Positions 52,403 through 63,535 are shown, counted from the first letter of the stretch. The stretch is DNA of 64,000 bases from Euglena gracilis (GCA_039621445.1 CP154955.1:31762542-31826541); one strand, 5' to 3'. Notes: generated by a model not told the origin, from the sequence alone. Translations and numbers: made by a program.

Positions 52403-54540
52403 GTATTTTGATTTCCCGGCAACTCCCCGCCAGGCCCAAGATATGGGTGATATACGCCGCAAAACAGCACCAAAGGCTTTCAGCCAGTAGGGCGGCCGGG
52501 CTCAGCCCGGCCAACGGGCATGTTTTTGTATATTTTTTTCTTTTGGATGTTTCCAAAAAGTGTTCAAATTCAAAGGCATTTGGCTGAAAGCGATTTTTGA
52601 AAAATGTCCAAAAAATGGCGATTCTCGACTACTTTGACTTCTTCTTCACACATTCGTCAGGGGAAAAAAACAGTGAGCTATTCCCGTAGGCCCTATGGGA
52701 ACAGCTTGGGGGGGGGGGCAGCTTGGGGGGTAAATATGCAAAAGAATTTGAAATGTGACCTTGGAGGGCAAAGGTTCCAAAAAATAACCCAAAAAATTAC
52801 CCAAAAACTGACATGCGACCAAAAATCTGCGTCTAATCCTGACAACTTCTGTCATCTTGTCCCAAACCCCGGCCCACTACAGCCCGGGTATAGGACAACT
52901 CAGGGGGGTCGCTCGTGATTGTTGATGATGGCATAGCGACCATTTGATGCCAACCCATTTACGATTTTTTGCCAGTGCCAAAAGGTCCCAGCCGGCCAAA
53001 AAAAAAACAAATCTCACACATTTCTGGGAGAATTTTTCACTGTTTGCCCTGAAATGGTCAATTTTACCAACTTTGAGGTCCTTTTGGTTTGTTGGGGGGG
53101 GGGGGTCAAAAAGTTTGATGATTAGAAATGAATGATCAAAAATAATATCAAAGGAAATGAAATGTTTGAACTCGTTTTTAAAACTCTTCCGATATTTCAA
53201 CCCAAACGCGTTTTTTTTCCGCTGTTTAGTAAATCCCCATTTTTTTTGGGAAATATGGGATGGAAAATGTTTCATTTTAAATACCAATTCCAGAAGGTGT
53301 GATATATGAAACTTGCTCTGTCCCTTCTGTAGCAGATGCTTTCTGGTAGTCTCCGCTAGAAAATCACTGTGCAAGGGCAAGCACAGGGTCTTTTCTCCCG
53401 CCCAATTCTGCTTCATTGTAGCCAAAAATTCTGCAACATTTGGGGATTTGGCAACATTCCATCCTTTTGGTGTCAGCTGCCTGTCGTGCCATTTTCAAAA
53501 AGTGACGCTGTGGAACAAATGGCTTTACGAATCAATGGTGCACATTTTTAGGCTCTATGCCAAAATTTTCCTGAAGGCCATGAGGGGAACCGCGCAACGA
53601 AGGTTCCCGCACAAAAAAAATGCCCCTCGATAATTTGTCCTTTGGGCCATCTCTCGTTCTCCAAGACATCGGCATGGCTTTTTTCGGTTCTGGGAAATAC
53701 GTAAACACTTTGTACAATTATTTCTGCCCACGGCTTACAGGGAATGAACTTGTGTACACGATTTCATGTAACCAGTGGACAGGCATGAATTCCAAGCCTT
53801 TTTGTCAAAAAAATTGGCAAAAAAGCACCCAAAATCTGAATTAGCGTGAAGCATGACTTACAGGGCAGGCACTGGGCCTTTCTGTTCACAACAACAGAAG
53901 AATTGTGGGCACTGGGCCTTTCTGTTCTCAACAACAGAATAATTGTGGGCTCCAACCTGTATACGACCTTTTTACCGGATCTACCCGCAATTTTTGCAAA
54001 AAAATTTCTGGGGGAACAGCTTGGGGGGGACCTTGGGGCGGTCAGCACAGCTGACAAGGACTTTCTGGGGGGGGGGGGGCGTGGTGTGCCGATTTCGGTG
54101 GAAATTTAGGGGAAATACATCATTGTTGGAAATTTTTGGGCCAAATGTGGTTGCTAAAATGTGATTAACCATGCAGAGACTTTCTTCTCGTGTCGGTTCG
54201 ACGATCTGGAGGTTGTGGAAACACCAGGTAGGTGAATTAGGACTTGCCTTAAAAAATGAATAAGGGAACTGTGCAGCATGGTTGGATTTTGGCATCATTG
54301 GTCGTCTAATGAAAAGAGGTTTTGAACGAGGGGCGACATGTACCTAAACAATGGATGCGGCTGGAAATATGCTCGTGATCGTCGAGATTTGGGGAATGCC
54401 GAAGGAGGGTAAAATTATATTTTAGTGGTTGCAGATAGATCCTGGATGGATCAAAGGCTGCCAACGTTGGCTTTGTCCTGCATTCGGTGGCTCAAAAAAT
54501 GACGTTTTAAAAAGGGGGTGGGCCACACCGGTTCTTTTAT
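52403..54540. other. No firm gene; remnants
   Basis: GTGAGCTATTCCCGTAGG and GGGAACAGCTTGGGG at 52674-52720 and GGGGGAACAGCTTGGGGGG at 54010 belong to the family of 55937-56294. At 53866-53945 a ~40-bp stretch (GGGCACTGGGCCTTTCTGTT...) is duplicated in tandem. A minus-strand block at 53300-53440 has acceptor AAATGTTGCAG and reads IFGYNEAELGGR, faintly PAS-like, but stops soon after. Confidence 0.35.
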
Positions 54541-54672
54541 GATCCCGAGTTACCTTTCTTACCTTTCTTCTTTCCTTTCTTCTTTCTTTCTTTCTTTCTT
54601 ACATTTCTTACCTTTCTCCGAGTTACCTTTCTTCTTTTATGATACCGAGTTATGATACCGAGTTACGAGTTA
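54541..54672. repeat. (CTTT)n and GAGTTACC low-complexity tract
   Basis: TTTCTTTCTTTCTTTC with ACCTTTCTTC variants, then ATGATACCGAGTTA repeats. Confidence 0.9.
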
Positions 54673-55228
54673 CCCGCCCCTTTTCTGGTGTAGAATTTGA
54701 GGAGGTCTATGTTGTGCTTGTACTGTCCATTGTGCATGGGCAGCTTGGGAGATTAATCCTCCACTGTTTGATTGCTGGGTGGCGGGAAAAGGCGCAATGA
54801 CTTAGAATGGGGAGAAGTTGTGGGTAGTCAGCTGACTAGTCGGCCGACTACCCAATTGCAACAGTCAGCGAGGAAGAGGGGGTAGTGGGTGGTCGGCCGA
54901 CTGGTCGGCGAAACACCCACTCTGATGTACTGACGGGTCAAATTCACCGACTTTGAAGCCCCCCCCCCATTAACGTAACTATGAAAACTAATCGGCGGTC
55001 CTAAAAAAGGTCTCTGGCTGGCCCAAATCACCAGACGGTCCGATGAGGCCAAATGAGTGCTCTAAACCTATAAAACGCCCAAAAAATGCAAATGCAGAGG
55101 TCGATACAGGGTGGAATAGAAGGTCCTTATGGCCTTGGTTTTGGTCCCAATAATTTCCTTTGATTGGCCACCATTTTACAATATTTTTGATTGATTCGAT
55201 TTTTTGACCCCGAAATGGATCAAAAACG
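54673..55228. other. No supported gene
   Basis: A short inverted set of GTCGGCCGACTA(C/G) occurs at 54838-54910. Otherwise unique sequence. Confidence 0.4.
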
Positions 55229-55740
55229 GCAGGCCAAATCAGCACAAAATGGGCCATATCAGGGCAAGGCGTGTAAGTTGTCCTGGACATCTATACAGGG
55301 GTTAGATGGTCCCCAGGGCTTCATTTTAGGTCGCCAAAGGCAACACCCCCAAAAAATACACTGCTTGGAGCGAAACGTCCTTACAGTGGCCATAACTCGG
55401 GCTAGCTGCGGAGTTACAGATAGACGTTCCAAGGGATTTAAGGTCAAGGATTCATTAAAGGTCACAGGACATTTCCTTTGATTTTTGCTTCATTTCCGTG
55501 ATATTTTGGAAACATCCTTTTTCACCCCGAAAACAGCCCAAAATGGCCCCCAGAAATGGGCCAAGGTTGGCCAAAAAATGGCTGTAACTCGGGCTACACA
55601 AAGAGTTGGGGAAAAAGTAAACCATGGCTGGGTAGGGCATTCCAAGTGCTTCATTTTTGGTATCGGACATTTTCTTTTTGCTTTTGCTTCATTGTCGAGA
55701 TATTTTGAGAAAATCTTTTGCCAAAAAAAAAAACAGCCCA
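55229..55740. repeat. Degenerate dispersed repeat, several copies
   Basis: Successive copies of a module ordered as: GTAACTCGGGCT, GGAGTTG/GGGAAAAAG, CATTCCAAG(G/T)GCTTCA, GGACATTTCCTTTGATTTTGC, TTCGAGATATTTTG. Copies or parts also lie at 37945-38100, 58165-58320, 59640-60000 and 63190-63500. No coding signal kept between copies. Confidence 0.8.
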
Positions 55741-55936
55741 AAAAACACCCCAAACTGGCCGGCCGTTGGGCCACAAAAGCGTGCCGGGGCCAAAATGGAA
55801 CGAAATTTCTGAAATGAAGGAGATGATGGCATTCGCCTCCAAATGCTAAGAAAAGATCACCATGCTGCAAGATGGTAACGTATTTCATTTCCAAACTGCA
55901 CAAAATTCACAAAATTCACAAAATTCATAAAATACC
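55741..55936. other. Unique spacer
   Basis: Contains AAATTCACAAAATTCACAAAA direct repeats at 55900-55930; nothing else. Confidence 0.4.
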
Positions 55937-56294
55937 ATGCCCCCCCCCCCGAGCTATTCCCCCCCCCCCCGAGCTATTCCCATTGGGGGTACGGGAATAG
56001 CTCACTGTCATAGCACTTTTTATAAAGAACTTCCTAAGAAAGTGGTCAAAAATCGACGTTTTTGGACCATTTTCAAAAATCGCCTTTTGGCAAATGTGCA
56101 CAAAATTGACCATTTTTTGCGAACATCCAAAAAAGTTGCCAAAAATGACCCCTTTTGGGTTGCCCGAGGGTCGGGTATGGGAATAGCGCGGGGGGGACCT
56201 AGGTCCCCCCCGAGCTGTTCCCCCCCCCCGTACTGTTCCCATTGGGCCGTAAAGGGTCCCGGGGACGGGAATAGCTAGGGGGGGGGGGGGCATG
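55937..56294. mobile_element. Word-and-C-run element (GAGCTATTCCC type)
   Basis: Left end CATGCCCCCCCCCCGAGC followed by two GAGCTATTCCCs; right end GGGAATAGCTAGGGG plus G run and CATGG. Other words: ACGGGAATAGCTCACTG, GGGAATAGCGCGGGG, CGAGCTGTTCCCC. A 3-5 bp CATG(G) lies at each end. Related fragments are at 52674 and 54010. Confidence 0.8.
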
Positions 56295-56380
56295 GTACCC
56301 AAATCTCGGAGGGGGCGAATCTCGGGGGGGGGGGGCAAAAAAATCCTTGGTTGGGCCCCCCTTTCCACACCAATGGTAAC
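56295..56380. other. Short G-run spacer
   Basis: TCTCGGAGGGGGCGAATCTC type sequence between the element and the exon below. Confidence 0.5.
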
Positions 56381-56830
56381 CTGTGACTGTAAAACGGTTT
56401 ATTTTCTGCCAGAAAAGGCAAACCCTTGGTGTTGTCTTCCAAGGAGAAGTGATAAACATCATCTTCATGAATGTCAAAGGTTTCTGTTGAATCACCATTC
56501 TTGATCTCTAAGTTGTAAATGCCTGGAAAGCAAAAGAGGAGAAAACACACATTACCAACAACACACACCTTTTGTTTGCCCATCGATTCGAAACTCAACA
56601 ACACGAATGGCAAGCTCAGACTTGGTTCCCATTCAAAGGTCCCTTTTTGTTGAGGTCCTGTATTCTCATGCAATAACTCCTTTTGTTGCTTTTTGTATCT
56701 GAAGAATGGCGAAAGCTTCCTCGGTGTTGTCTCAATGTTTCCGGGGGGGGAACCATAATTTTCCTCCAACAGGTTCACGGGGGGAGGGGCAAAATTAAGA
56801 TGCATCTGAGGCGCACAGCAGCTGTGAAGT
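56381..56830 (-). CDS. Splice-bounded exon(s), protein family not recognised
   Basis: On the minus strand TTGCTTTCCAG|GCATTTAC opens an exon at 56522 and TCACAG|GTTACC closes it at 56381. It reads IYNLEIKNGDSTETFDIHED then VYHFSLEDN and PFLAENKPF, ordinary protein composition unlike the surrounding repeats. The same frame is open upstream to about 56830 (KLSPFFRYKKQQKELL, GTFEWEPSLSLPF). A 33-bp GTAATG...TTCCAG segment at 56523-56555 could be a very short intron in phase or simply coding. Upstream it runs into the inverted-repeat element at 56861. I do not recognise the family. It may belong to a gene cut by that element. Confidence 0.5.
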
Positions 56831-56860
56831 TTTGGCAGCCTACAAACCCCCACTTGTAAC

Positions 56861-57197
56861 CAGGTTTTGAATAGTGCTGAGCTCTTTCCACTGTTCGACT
56901 TAGCCGTTTCGGCCAAAAAAGCCAGAAAAAATCGAAAAATTTCGTCTGAAACGATGTTTTTTGGCCTCCCAGACCCAGAAAAACTGTTTTTGAGCCGAAA
57001 ATGAGCGTTTTTCGACCCGCCAGCGCCCCGTTTTGTCCCATTGACTTTGGGTCAAATCCGGGCCACCGGCCGGGCCGCCGGGCCGCCGGGCTGCTGGCCG
57101 CCGGGCTGGGCCGGGCCGGGCCGCGCCGCTGGGCCGCTGGCAGGCCAGGCCGGGCCGGGGTGGTCTCCCAAAGAGCTCAGCTCTACGTCACACCCTG
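56861..57197. mobile_element. Inverted-repeat element with GAGCTCTTT arms
   Basis: 337 bp. Left arm CAGGTTTTGAATAGTGCTGA then GCTCTTT; right arm complement begins CAGGGTGTGACGTAGAGCTG. CAGG...CCTG ends resemble hAT elements but no 8-bp duplication is visible. The interior has GGCCTCCCAGACCC and a GGGCCGCCGGGCC-rich tract (57055-57165). Solo left arms occur at 37022 and 58546. Confidence 0.7.
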
Positions 57198-57623
57198 GTC
57201 TATGAAGGGGTGGGTGTGCGCTTCCAGATGGTGTGTAAAACTTACCTTTTGCCAGTGAAAGTTTATGGAAAGGATGTTCAAGCCATTTTGGACACAGGGG
57301 CAACCATCACTGCAGTTTCTAGGAAATGTGTTCCTGAGAATAAAGTTCAACGGAGTGCTGCGATCGGCAACGGGGGGTACATTTTTTCCGAGGGAATGTG
57401 TGAGATGTGTTTGCAGTTTGGGTCCAAGGTTTTGAAGTTGAAAGCTGTTGTGGTGGATACTTGTGACTTTGAGGCAGTTTTTGGGACTGACTTCACAGAG
57501 AGTGAGTTTTTTGGAGGGTTGCTGACCAGACCCCCCAGAATCATCATCGAAGGTGAGGAGTTTTTACTGCAGAGCCATGATGGGGACCACACCATCAAAA
57601 GAATTTTCAGACTTTTCAAGTGA
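57198..57623 (+). CDS. Retropepsin-like aspartic protease domain of a retroelement
   Basis: The frame is open from a GTG at 57210; the first ATG is at 57228. It reads LLPVKVYGKDVQAILDTGAT, with ILDTGATITAV the D(T/S)G active site of the retroviral/retrotransposon protease fold, and VFGTDFTESEFF, a flap/second-half GxDF-like motif. This domain cleaves the Gag-Pol precursor. It ends at a stop at 57623 inside the next frame. No Gag, zinc knuckle or reverse transcriptase is seen around it. It starts right after the inverted-repeat element ending at 57197, so the 5' part is probably lost. Confidence 0.72.
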   Translation, partial: VYEGVGVRFQMVCKTYLLPVKVYGKDVQAILDTGATITAVSRKCVPENKVQRSAAIGNGGYIFSEGMCEMCLQFGSKVLKLKAVVVDTCDFEAVFGTDFTESEFFGGLLTRPPRIIIEGEEFLLQSHDGDHTIKRIFRLFK

Positions 57624-58158
57624 AAGTTACACTTTGGTCAAGCCAGTGAAGTCAAAAGCTTTGGAAGAATTGAAAATTTCTGAGGGTCAGATTTGCATTG
57701 ATCTTTTTGCAAACCACCTGAACCACACACAGTCTTTGTACATGACGAAAGGGAATTCAGCCTACAGGTATTCATGTGAAAAAAAGTCGTGTGACATTGG
57801 TGCTTCCAAGTTTCTGTGGGCAAACCCCCCCTTCAGCCAACTAAGCAAATTGGTGACCAAGTTGTGCCTTGAAGAAACAAAAATGGTCCTGGTACACCCA
57901 GACTGGGTGGACCAGTACTGGTCCCCCCTGCTGGAAATGGTAACGGTGGCCAGGGTGAAAATTTCAAGTGGGGTTCCCTTGTTTGTGGGTGACAGGTGCA
58001 AAAAGGTGCTGCCCTTCCCCCTGTGGAACACTTTTGTGAGTGTGGTGGACACAGTGCAATTCAAAGTGGATTTTGAGCTTTTGGACCCCAGAATTATCAG
58101 TTGGCTCAGGAAAGTTTCAAGAAATTGGAGTTTGGATGAACTGAGAGGTGCCTAAATA
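57553..58158 (+). CDS. Methyltransferase-like domain of a retroelement
   Basis: Frame +1 relative to the protease, overlapping it by about 70 bp (GTG at 57553; ATGs near 57578). It reads ICIDLFANHLNHTQSLY, then FLWANPPFSQLSKLV, MVLVHPDWVDQYWSPLLEM, GVPLFVGD and LPFPLWNTF. The D.FA...NPPF...P.W...W layout matches the segment after RNase H in DIRS-like and some Ty3-like elements, related to N6-adenine methyltransferases, whose motif is (D/N)PP(Y/F). An intact reading frame of about 200 residues is notable in this repeat-rich region. Its catalytic state is uncertain. No tyrosine recombinase or reverse transcriptase was found. Confidence 0.6.
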
Positions 58159-58159
58159 T

Positions 58160-59194
58160 GGCCGAAAAATGGCCGTATCTTGGGCCAGGCGGGGAGTTGC
58201 GGGGATGCCAAAATCCCAGTAGATAGAGCGTTCCAAGGGCTTCAATTTAGGTCTGCGGACATTTCCTTTGATTTTGCATCATTTTCGAGATATTTTGAAA
58301 AATGACATTTTTTTTGGCCGAAATGGAAGAGTCCAAAGGCGGGGGCTTATCCAGGGGGCGCTTCAAAAAGTGGTGGCACTTTTGATAATTTCGATTTTCC
58401 ACCCCAAAGACAGCAAAACGGGCTGTATTTGGCCAGGAACACAGCTGGCAGCCTGAATGTGGCAATAAATGTTCCATCGGGCCCAAACATGAGACATTTC
58501 GTTGATTGAACGTCTTAAACAACATCCTTGAATTTACCCCATATACCAGTTTTGTGTAGTGCTGAGCTCTTTATGTGTGCAATGGTGCCATACTGCAACA
58601 CGTGTTTGGGGCGTGTGGCAGCCAGGGCCCAGCTGGCCCAGCCCAGTGGGTGGCAGCCCGGCGAAACTGTTTGACCCAGAAATGACCCAAAATGCATGGG
58701 TTTTGGGCAAAAACAGGGGCCGGGGGGTCGAAAAACACTCATTTTCAGCTCAAAAACAGGTTTTCCGGGTCTAGGAGGCCAAAAAACATAGTTTCGGGCT
58801 GAAAAAAATATTCCATTTTTCGCTGGGCGTTGAAAAATGCTCATTTTCGGCTAAAACGGGTTTCCTGGGTCCGGGAGGCCAAAAAACATGGTTTTGGGAA
58901 AAATTCTTCGATTTATTTTGACTTTTTTGACCTGTTTTTGACCCAAAGTCCATGGGTTTCGGGCAAAAAAAAAACGGGGCGCCAAGGGATCGAAAAACGC
59001 TCAATTTCAGCTCAAAAACAGTTTCTCTGGGCCTGGGAGGCCAAAAATATGGTTTCAGGGAAATTTTTTTCGATGTTTTCCGACTTTTTTGACCCGAAAA
59101 TGGCCAATTATGGCCAAGTCAAAACGGGCCAAAACTGTACAAAATGGCCAAAATTGGCCGAAAAATGGCTGTAACTCGGGCTAGGCGGGGAGAT
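58160..59194. repeat. Dispersed repeats (AACTCGGGC and GGGAGGCCAAAAAAC modules)
   Basis: 58165-58320 is a copy of the module at 55229. 58546 is a solo arm of the element at 56861. 58660-59110 holds four successive forms of TCCGGGAGGCCAAAAAACAT with TCGATTTATTTTGACTTTTT and GAAAAACGCTCATTTTCGGC, also present at 37105, 37800 and 56920. No gene. Confidence 0.75.
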
Positions 59195-59625
59195 CAGGGT
59201 TTGATATAAGGACAGGTGGGGGGGGGTGTCTCCCCCACCCCCCCCTGCAGGCCAGGAGGGGGGTGGGGGAGACACCCCCCCCCACCTAAATAGTGGCACG
59301 GTCCGGGTGACCGATTTTCGGCCCGGCGCAAAGCGCCGGGCCAAAAATTTGACATCCAGCGAAATCAAAGCGCAAGCAGCACATAGTGTTTTTTCATCAG
59401 GTCAATGGCAGAAAATTACCAAAAACTCTGGCGCGAAGCGCGGGAGGAAAAAATTGACCTTTTGGGGGGGGTCCCGGGTACCCCCCCCCCCCGGGTCGGT
59501 CCGGACCCCCCTGGCAGGTGGGGGTGGGGGGGCGGTGGCCCGGACCCCCCCCTTGCGGGCCAGGGGGGGGTAGGAGGAACACCCCCCCACCTAAACCATA
59601 TACGCCCTCCTTATATCGAACCCTG
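59195..59625. mobile_element. hAT-like element with near-perfect 8-bp TSD
   Basis: 431 bp. It begins CAGGGTTTGATATAAGGAC and ends CCTTATATCGAACCCTG. The flanks are GGGGAGAT and GGGGAGGT (one mismatch). It splits a copy of the dispersed repeat: CTAGGCGGGGAG on the left and GAAGGGAAATCAAAATACTG on the right are adjacent in other copies. Interior: GGTGACCGATTTTCGGCCCG, GCGCAAAGCGCCGGGCC, GCGCGAAGCGCGGGAGG and C/G-run palindromes. Confidence 0.85.
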
Positions 59626-59639
59626 GGGGAGGTGAAGGG

Positions 59640-60000
59640 AAATCAAAATACTGTTAGATAGGGCATTTTAAAGGCTTTAATTTAGGTCTCGGACATTTCC
59701 TTTGATGCCCCACCGTTTTTGAGATATTTCAGGAGAACAGATTTTTTGACCCCAAAAATAAAACGGCCGAACACAGCTAAGTCACAAATTCCATGCTGTT
59801 TTGGGCCGTGAATCGGCCATATCTCGGGCTTGGTGGGGAATTGCAGGGAGATTGAAATACTGCGAGATAGGCCGATCCAAGGACTTTATTTTATTTACTT
59901 CAGGTCACAGGACATTTCCTTTGATTTTGCTTCATTTTGGAAACATCGATTTTTTGACCCCGAAAACAGCCCAAAACCTTAGACAGCGCTACAGGGTATG
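59640..60000. repeat. Degenerate dispersed repeat copies
   Basis: Two further copies of the AACTCGGGC...GGACATTTCCTTTGAT module (59640-59750, 59810-59960). Confidence 0.8.
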
Positions 60001-63000
60001 ATGGATTTTTGAAAAAAAATCTGCGGTTCCAAGCCTGTTTCACACTTTCTGGCCGTGCACTGCCTGTGGAGGGGAGACGCCGATCCAGGAAAGGGGCAAG
60101 ACCACGCAATATTCAGAGGCATTCGGGCCTGATTCCCCAGTTTCACACCTCTCCCCGGTACCCACCAGGCCAATGCACCCCGCAGGGCAAACGCTGAAAA
60201 CAGAGCAAATTTATGTCCCCCGTGGGGTTGTGCTCTGTATGGTGGAAGGGTGGGCCAAGGCACAAGGTTCGGGCCATGCTGCCAGCGGGGAACGTTGGGC
60301 ACTGGAAAGCTGTCGACCTCCAGAAGGACAACTGAGGCTTGGTTCGGAATGGGGCTGATCGGAGGGCGGAAAAACGGAGTTTTCAAGCCAATCTGTGGGA
60401 CCGGAGATGGACGCCCAATTTGAGGGGGAAAATCTTGCACTTGGAAAAAAGCCCTGCCAGGGGGTGAAATAATGCCGCAAATGGCTCCCCTCCCCGATGC
60501 AATTTATGCAGTTGGACAGCACACTTTGGGAACCACGGTTCCCATAGCCCAAACAGAAACAGCATCACTGCTATCCCATTCAATATCCGAATCTCTTTTC
60601 CAGAGTGCATGCCCCTTAGTCTTGCTGCTGAAAAGTTCTTCATAGGACCGGTGTTTGGTTCCTCATTCTTCCCAGTTCCTATGAGTTACCAATGGACATT
60701 TTACTTTCCCCCCATCAAACGATGTCGCACAGTAATCTCTGCCGAAATATGACGAGCACATCGAAAGTCATTGGAGAAAAGTGATCCATATTTTAATTTT
60801 CAAAAAGTAAAAATTCAAATTTGGGAACCATGGTTCCTATTTTTTTTGTTTGACAAGAATGGCCCAGATTGTGTCAGGAGCCCATGCTCTCTTAGAAAGG
60901 AAAAGGGGGGGAAGGGGAAATTGTTTGTACCTTAAGAAGGCAGAATGGCAAAAAGCTTGACAAGAGGGGGGCGGGGTCCCAGGGGGGCATGGGGGGTCAC
61001 GGAAGAAGAAATGGGGGTTCGCAGCAGCTTTACAGAAGTTTCAAAAGGGACAAAAAATGCTGGAAATTTCCTTTACACTTGGCATTTCCTCGAACTTCTG
61101 GGGTCCCGAATCTGGGTCACTGCGGGTCGGGTCACGGGTTCACAGGGGAGGGGGGTTACGGGGACGACACCACCAAAAATCATGCTCTTGCGACTGCAAC
61201 AATGCTGAGGGCCACATTTGAGTTGAACGATCAAGGGCTTTAACACTGCATCTGGCAAAGGACGATGTCTTAACTCAGCTAAAATGTGACCACTAAAATG
61301 GAGTCCCGCACTTTCCTTCTTCTGTGTTTCAGAGGTTTCCAAATCATACAACATGGCTTGTTTGCAAACTTAATAATAACAGACTTATGTCTGTTTCACC
61401 AAGGCACCGCATTTCTTTGCCATATGGCGGGACAAATATATTAGTGATGGGGCAAAAAAAATAGCGAATTGATCCCGCAACCATTGAGCAACCTGAAAAG
61501 TGATGTGTCAAAAGACTATTTATTTGTGAACACCTTGGGGTCATGTATGCAAGTCCCATCCTGACCAACGGGTGCATAATAACATCTGGTTGGGGGGGTG
61601 GAATGACCAAAGTACAAAAGCCCCCCCCCTGAGGTGACTAGAGTTTTAAGAAAAACAACGGCGAAAAGGATTGAAGAAAATTGAGGTTAGAATATTTCCT
61701 GGAGTCAGTTTTGGGCTGGCCACCCCTCTGGAATGCAGCTTCCAGTCGATGCACATGCAGGGTTGCAACTGGGTCCAATAAACCACCCTCAAGGCCTCAA
61801 GGGGACAGCGAGCATACTTATAGTTGGAAGCAGTTTTCCTTCTGAATATACGGCCCAAAGCAAGGTTCTTTGGAAGTGGTTTCTTGCTTTAACATTGCAC
61901 AACTAACATTTCACAGCAATAAACTTTTGTGGATGTATGTCTTGGGTGCTTGTGTCACTGTGCGTACCAACGCCTCCCTATCATGGAAAATCATTGTATT
62001 TTGATGTTTCTTGGTGTGAGAAATGCCACTCTTGGCAAGCAACGGGATTACCAAAATAAAAATGTGGCTGGACCAACGCCTCTAATCCCAACCCAGTTGT
62101 TGCTGCTGCAGCTAGCACCACAACCCAATTTTGGCACTCCCAAAAGCCGACCCTTGAACTTCACAATCCCTCACAGCATAAAAAAAATTCATTTGGCGCT
62201 TTGCAAATGGCGACTTTCCGGTTGACCCTTAACGCAATCGTGAAGGTGCGAGAGGGGAAACAGTTGCAGGCCTTGGGTTGCAATGACCTTCTACAGTATC
62301 ACATGCACTTCTCATATGTGTGATGTACCACTGTTCCAATGAAATCAACAAAAAAAGTGCTTCATCCGATGGTAAACCCCATAAAAAAAGCAGAAAATGA
62401 GGAAATCAATGGGCAGTGCAAAAAAAATTAGGAACCGTGGTTCCAAAACTTCCCAACCATTGCCCCAATTATTCAAAGGCCAAACAGGAAATGTGACCTT
62501 TGCAAACATTGGAAATGGGACCATGTCAAGATCATTTGCAATTCAAGGCTAGTCACTTTCCACTGCAAAACCCATTTGTTCGAAAACCCCCCATGACATG
62601 AAGTAGAACACCAGTACCTTGACTACAGGATCGATCAAAAAATTGGGAACCCTGGTTCCTAAATTTCAAAGATGACCACCACCCTGCAAATAGGGGCTTG
62701 CAAAACGGACAGGGGGAACAAAAAGGTATGTGCTGCCAAAAAAAAAACATTCTGCATTTTGGACCAGTGTGGCAACTTGGCCTTCACCTGTTGACACCCA
62801 CGAAGAGAATGAAGACACACATCAACTTTGACGCCCGCCCCTGCAACTTTGGCTCGTTGACCCCAACCTGTCTGAGGCCCCGACGAATTTCAAAAAAGGG
62901 GGGTTCAGACATCCAAAAAGTCTTTTGGAAAAAAGTTCAGGGGGGGAAGGAAAGTGTGTTTTACCCCCCCCCTCCACGAAAACTGACGTTGGGCAGCGTT

Positions 63001-63185
63001 GGGACCCGCACTCAAACCAGGGCCACAGTGGCACCACCGCAAAACCCATACACAGCGGGAACACCCAGCCAGCGCACAGCACCGGCCCTGGGTGAGCAGT
63101 GGAAAAACGTCGCGCAGAGCCGAGGCCCCACGCCGACGCCTCGAAAAAGTGGCCATTTTTTGGGAACCGCTGATTTTTGATCATG
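60001..63185. other. No supported gene; GGGAACC-N-YGGTTCC sites
   Basis: The longest open frames (about 60-150 codons) carry no recognisable family and lack splice context. The palindrome GGGAACC(A/G)(C/T)GGTTCC and close variants occur at 60528-60543, 60823-60838, 62430-62444 and 62644-62659. A GC-rich block at 62995-63150 is unassigned. Confidence 0.4.
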
Positions 63186-63535
63186 CCCTTTAGCGCCGCC
63201 CCCAGAAATGGGCCAAAGTTGGCTGGAAAAAATTTTTTCATAACTCGGGCTACCCGAAGAGTTGGGGAAAAGTTAAGCATGGTGGGACAGGGCATTCCAA
63301 GTGCTTCATTTTTGGTCCCTGGACATTTTCTTTGATTTTGCTTCAACGGTCCAAAAAAAACACACAAACTGGCCGCCGGAGCACGGGCCAGGCGTAAAAC
63401 GGCGAATGGGGGGTATAGATGGCCTCCAGGGAGACATTTCATCTGACCGACATTTCCGGAAATAATGTACGTTTTCTCGAGATATTTTCGAAAATCTCAC
63501 CCCAGCGAAGTGGCAGAAGTCGGAAGAGAGAGAGG
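63186..63535. repeat. Degenerate dispersed repeat copy
   Basis: CATAACTCGGGCTACCCGAA, CATTCCAAGTGCTTCATTTT, GGACATTTTCTTTGATTTTG and CTCGAGATATTTTCG follow the module order seen at 55560-55700. Confidence 0.8.

Noticed and set aside
53300-53440. PAS-like exon (IFGYNEAELGGR) on the minus strand
   Set aside because: Good acceptor but the frame stops after about 20 residues, no donor in phase was found, and no other PAS segments lie nearby.
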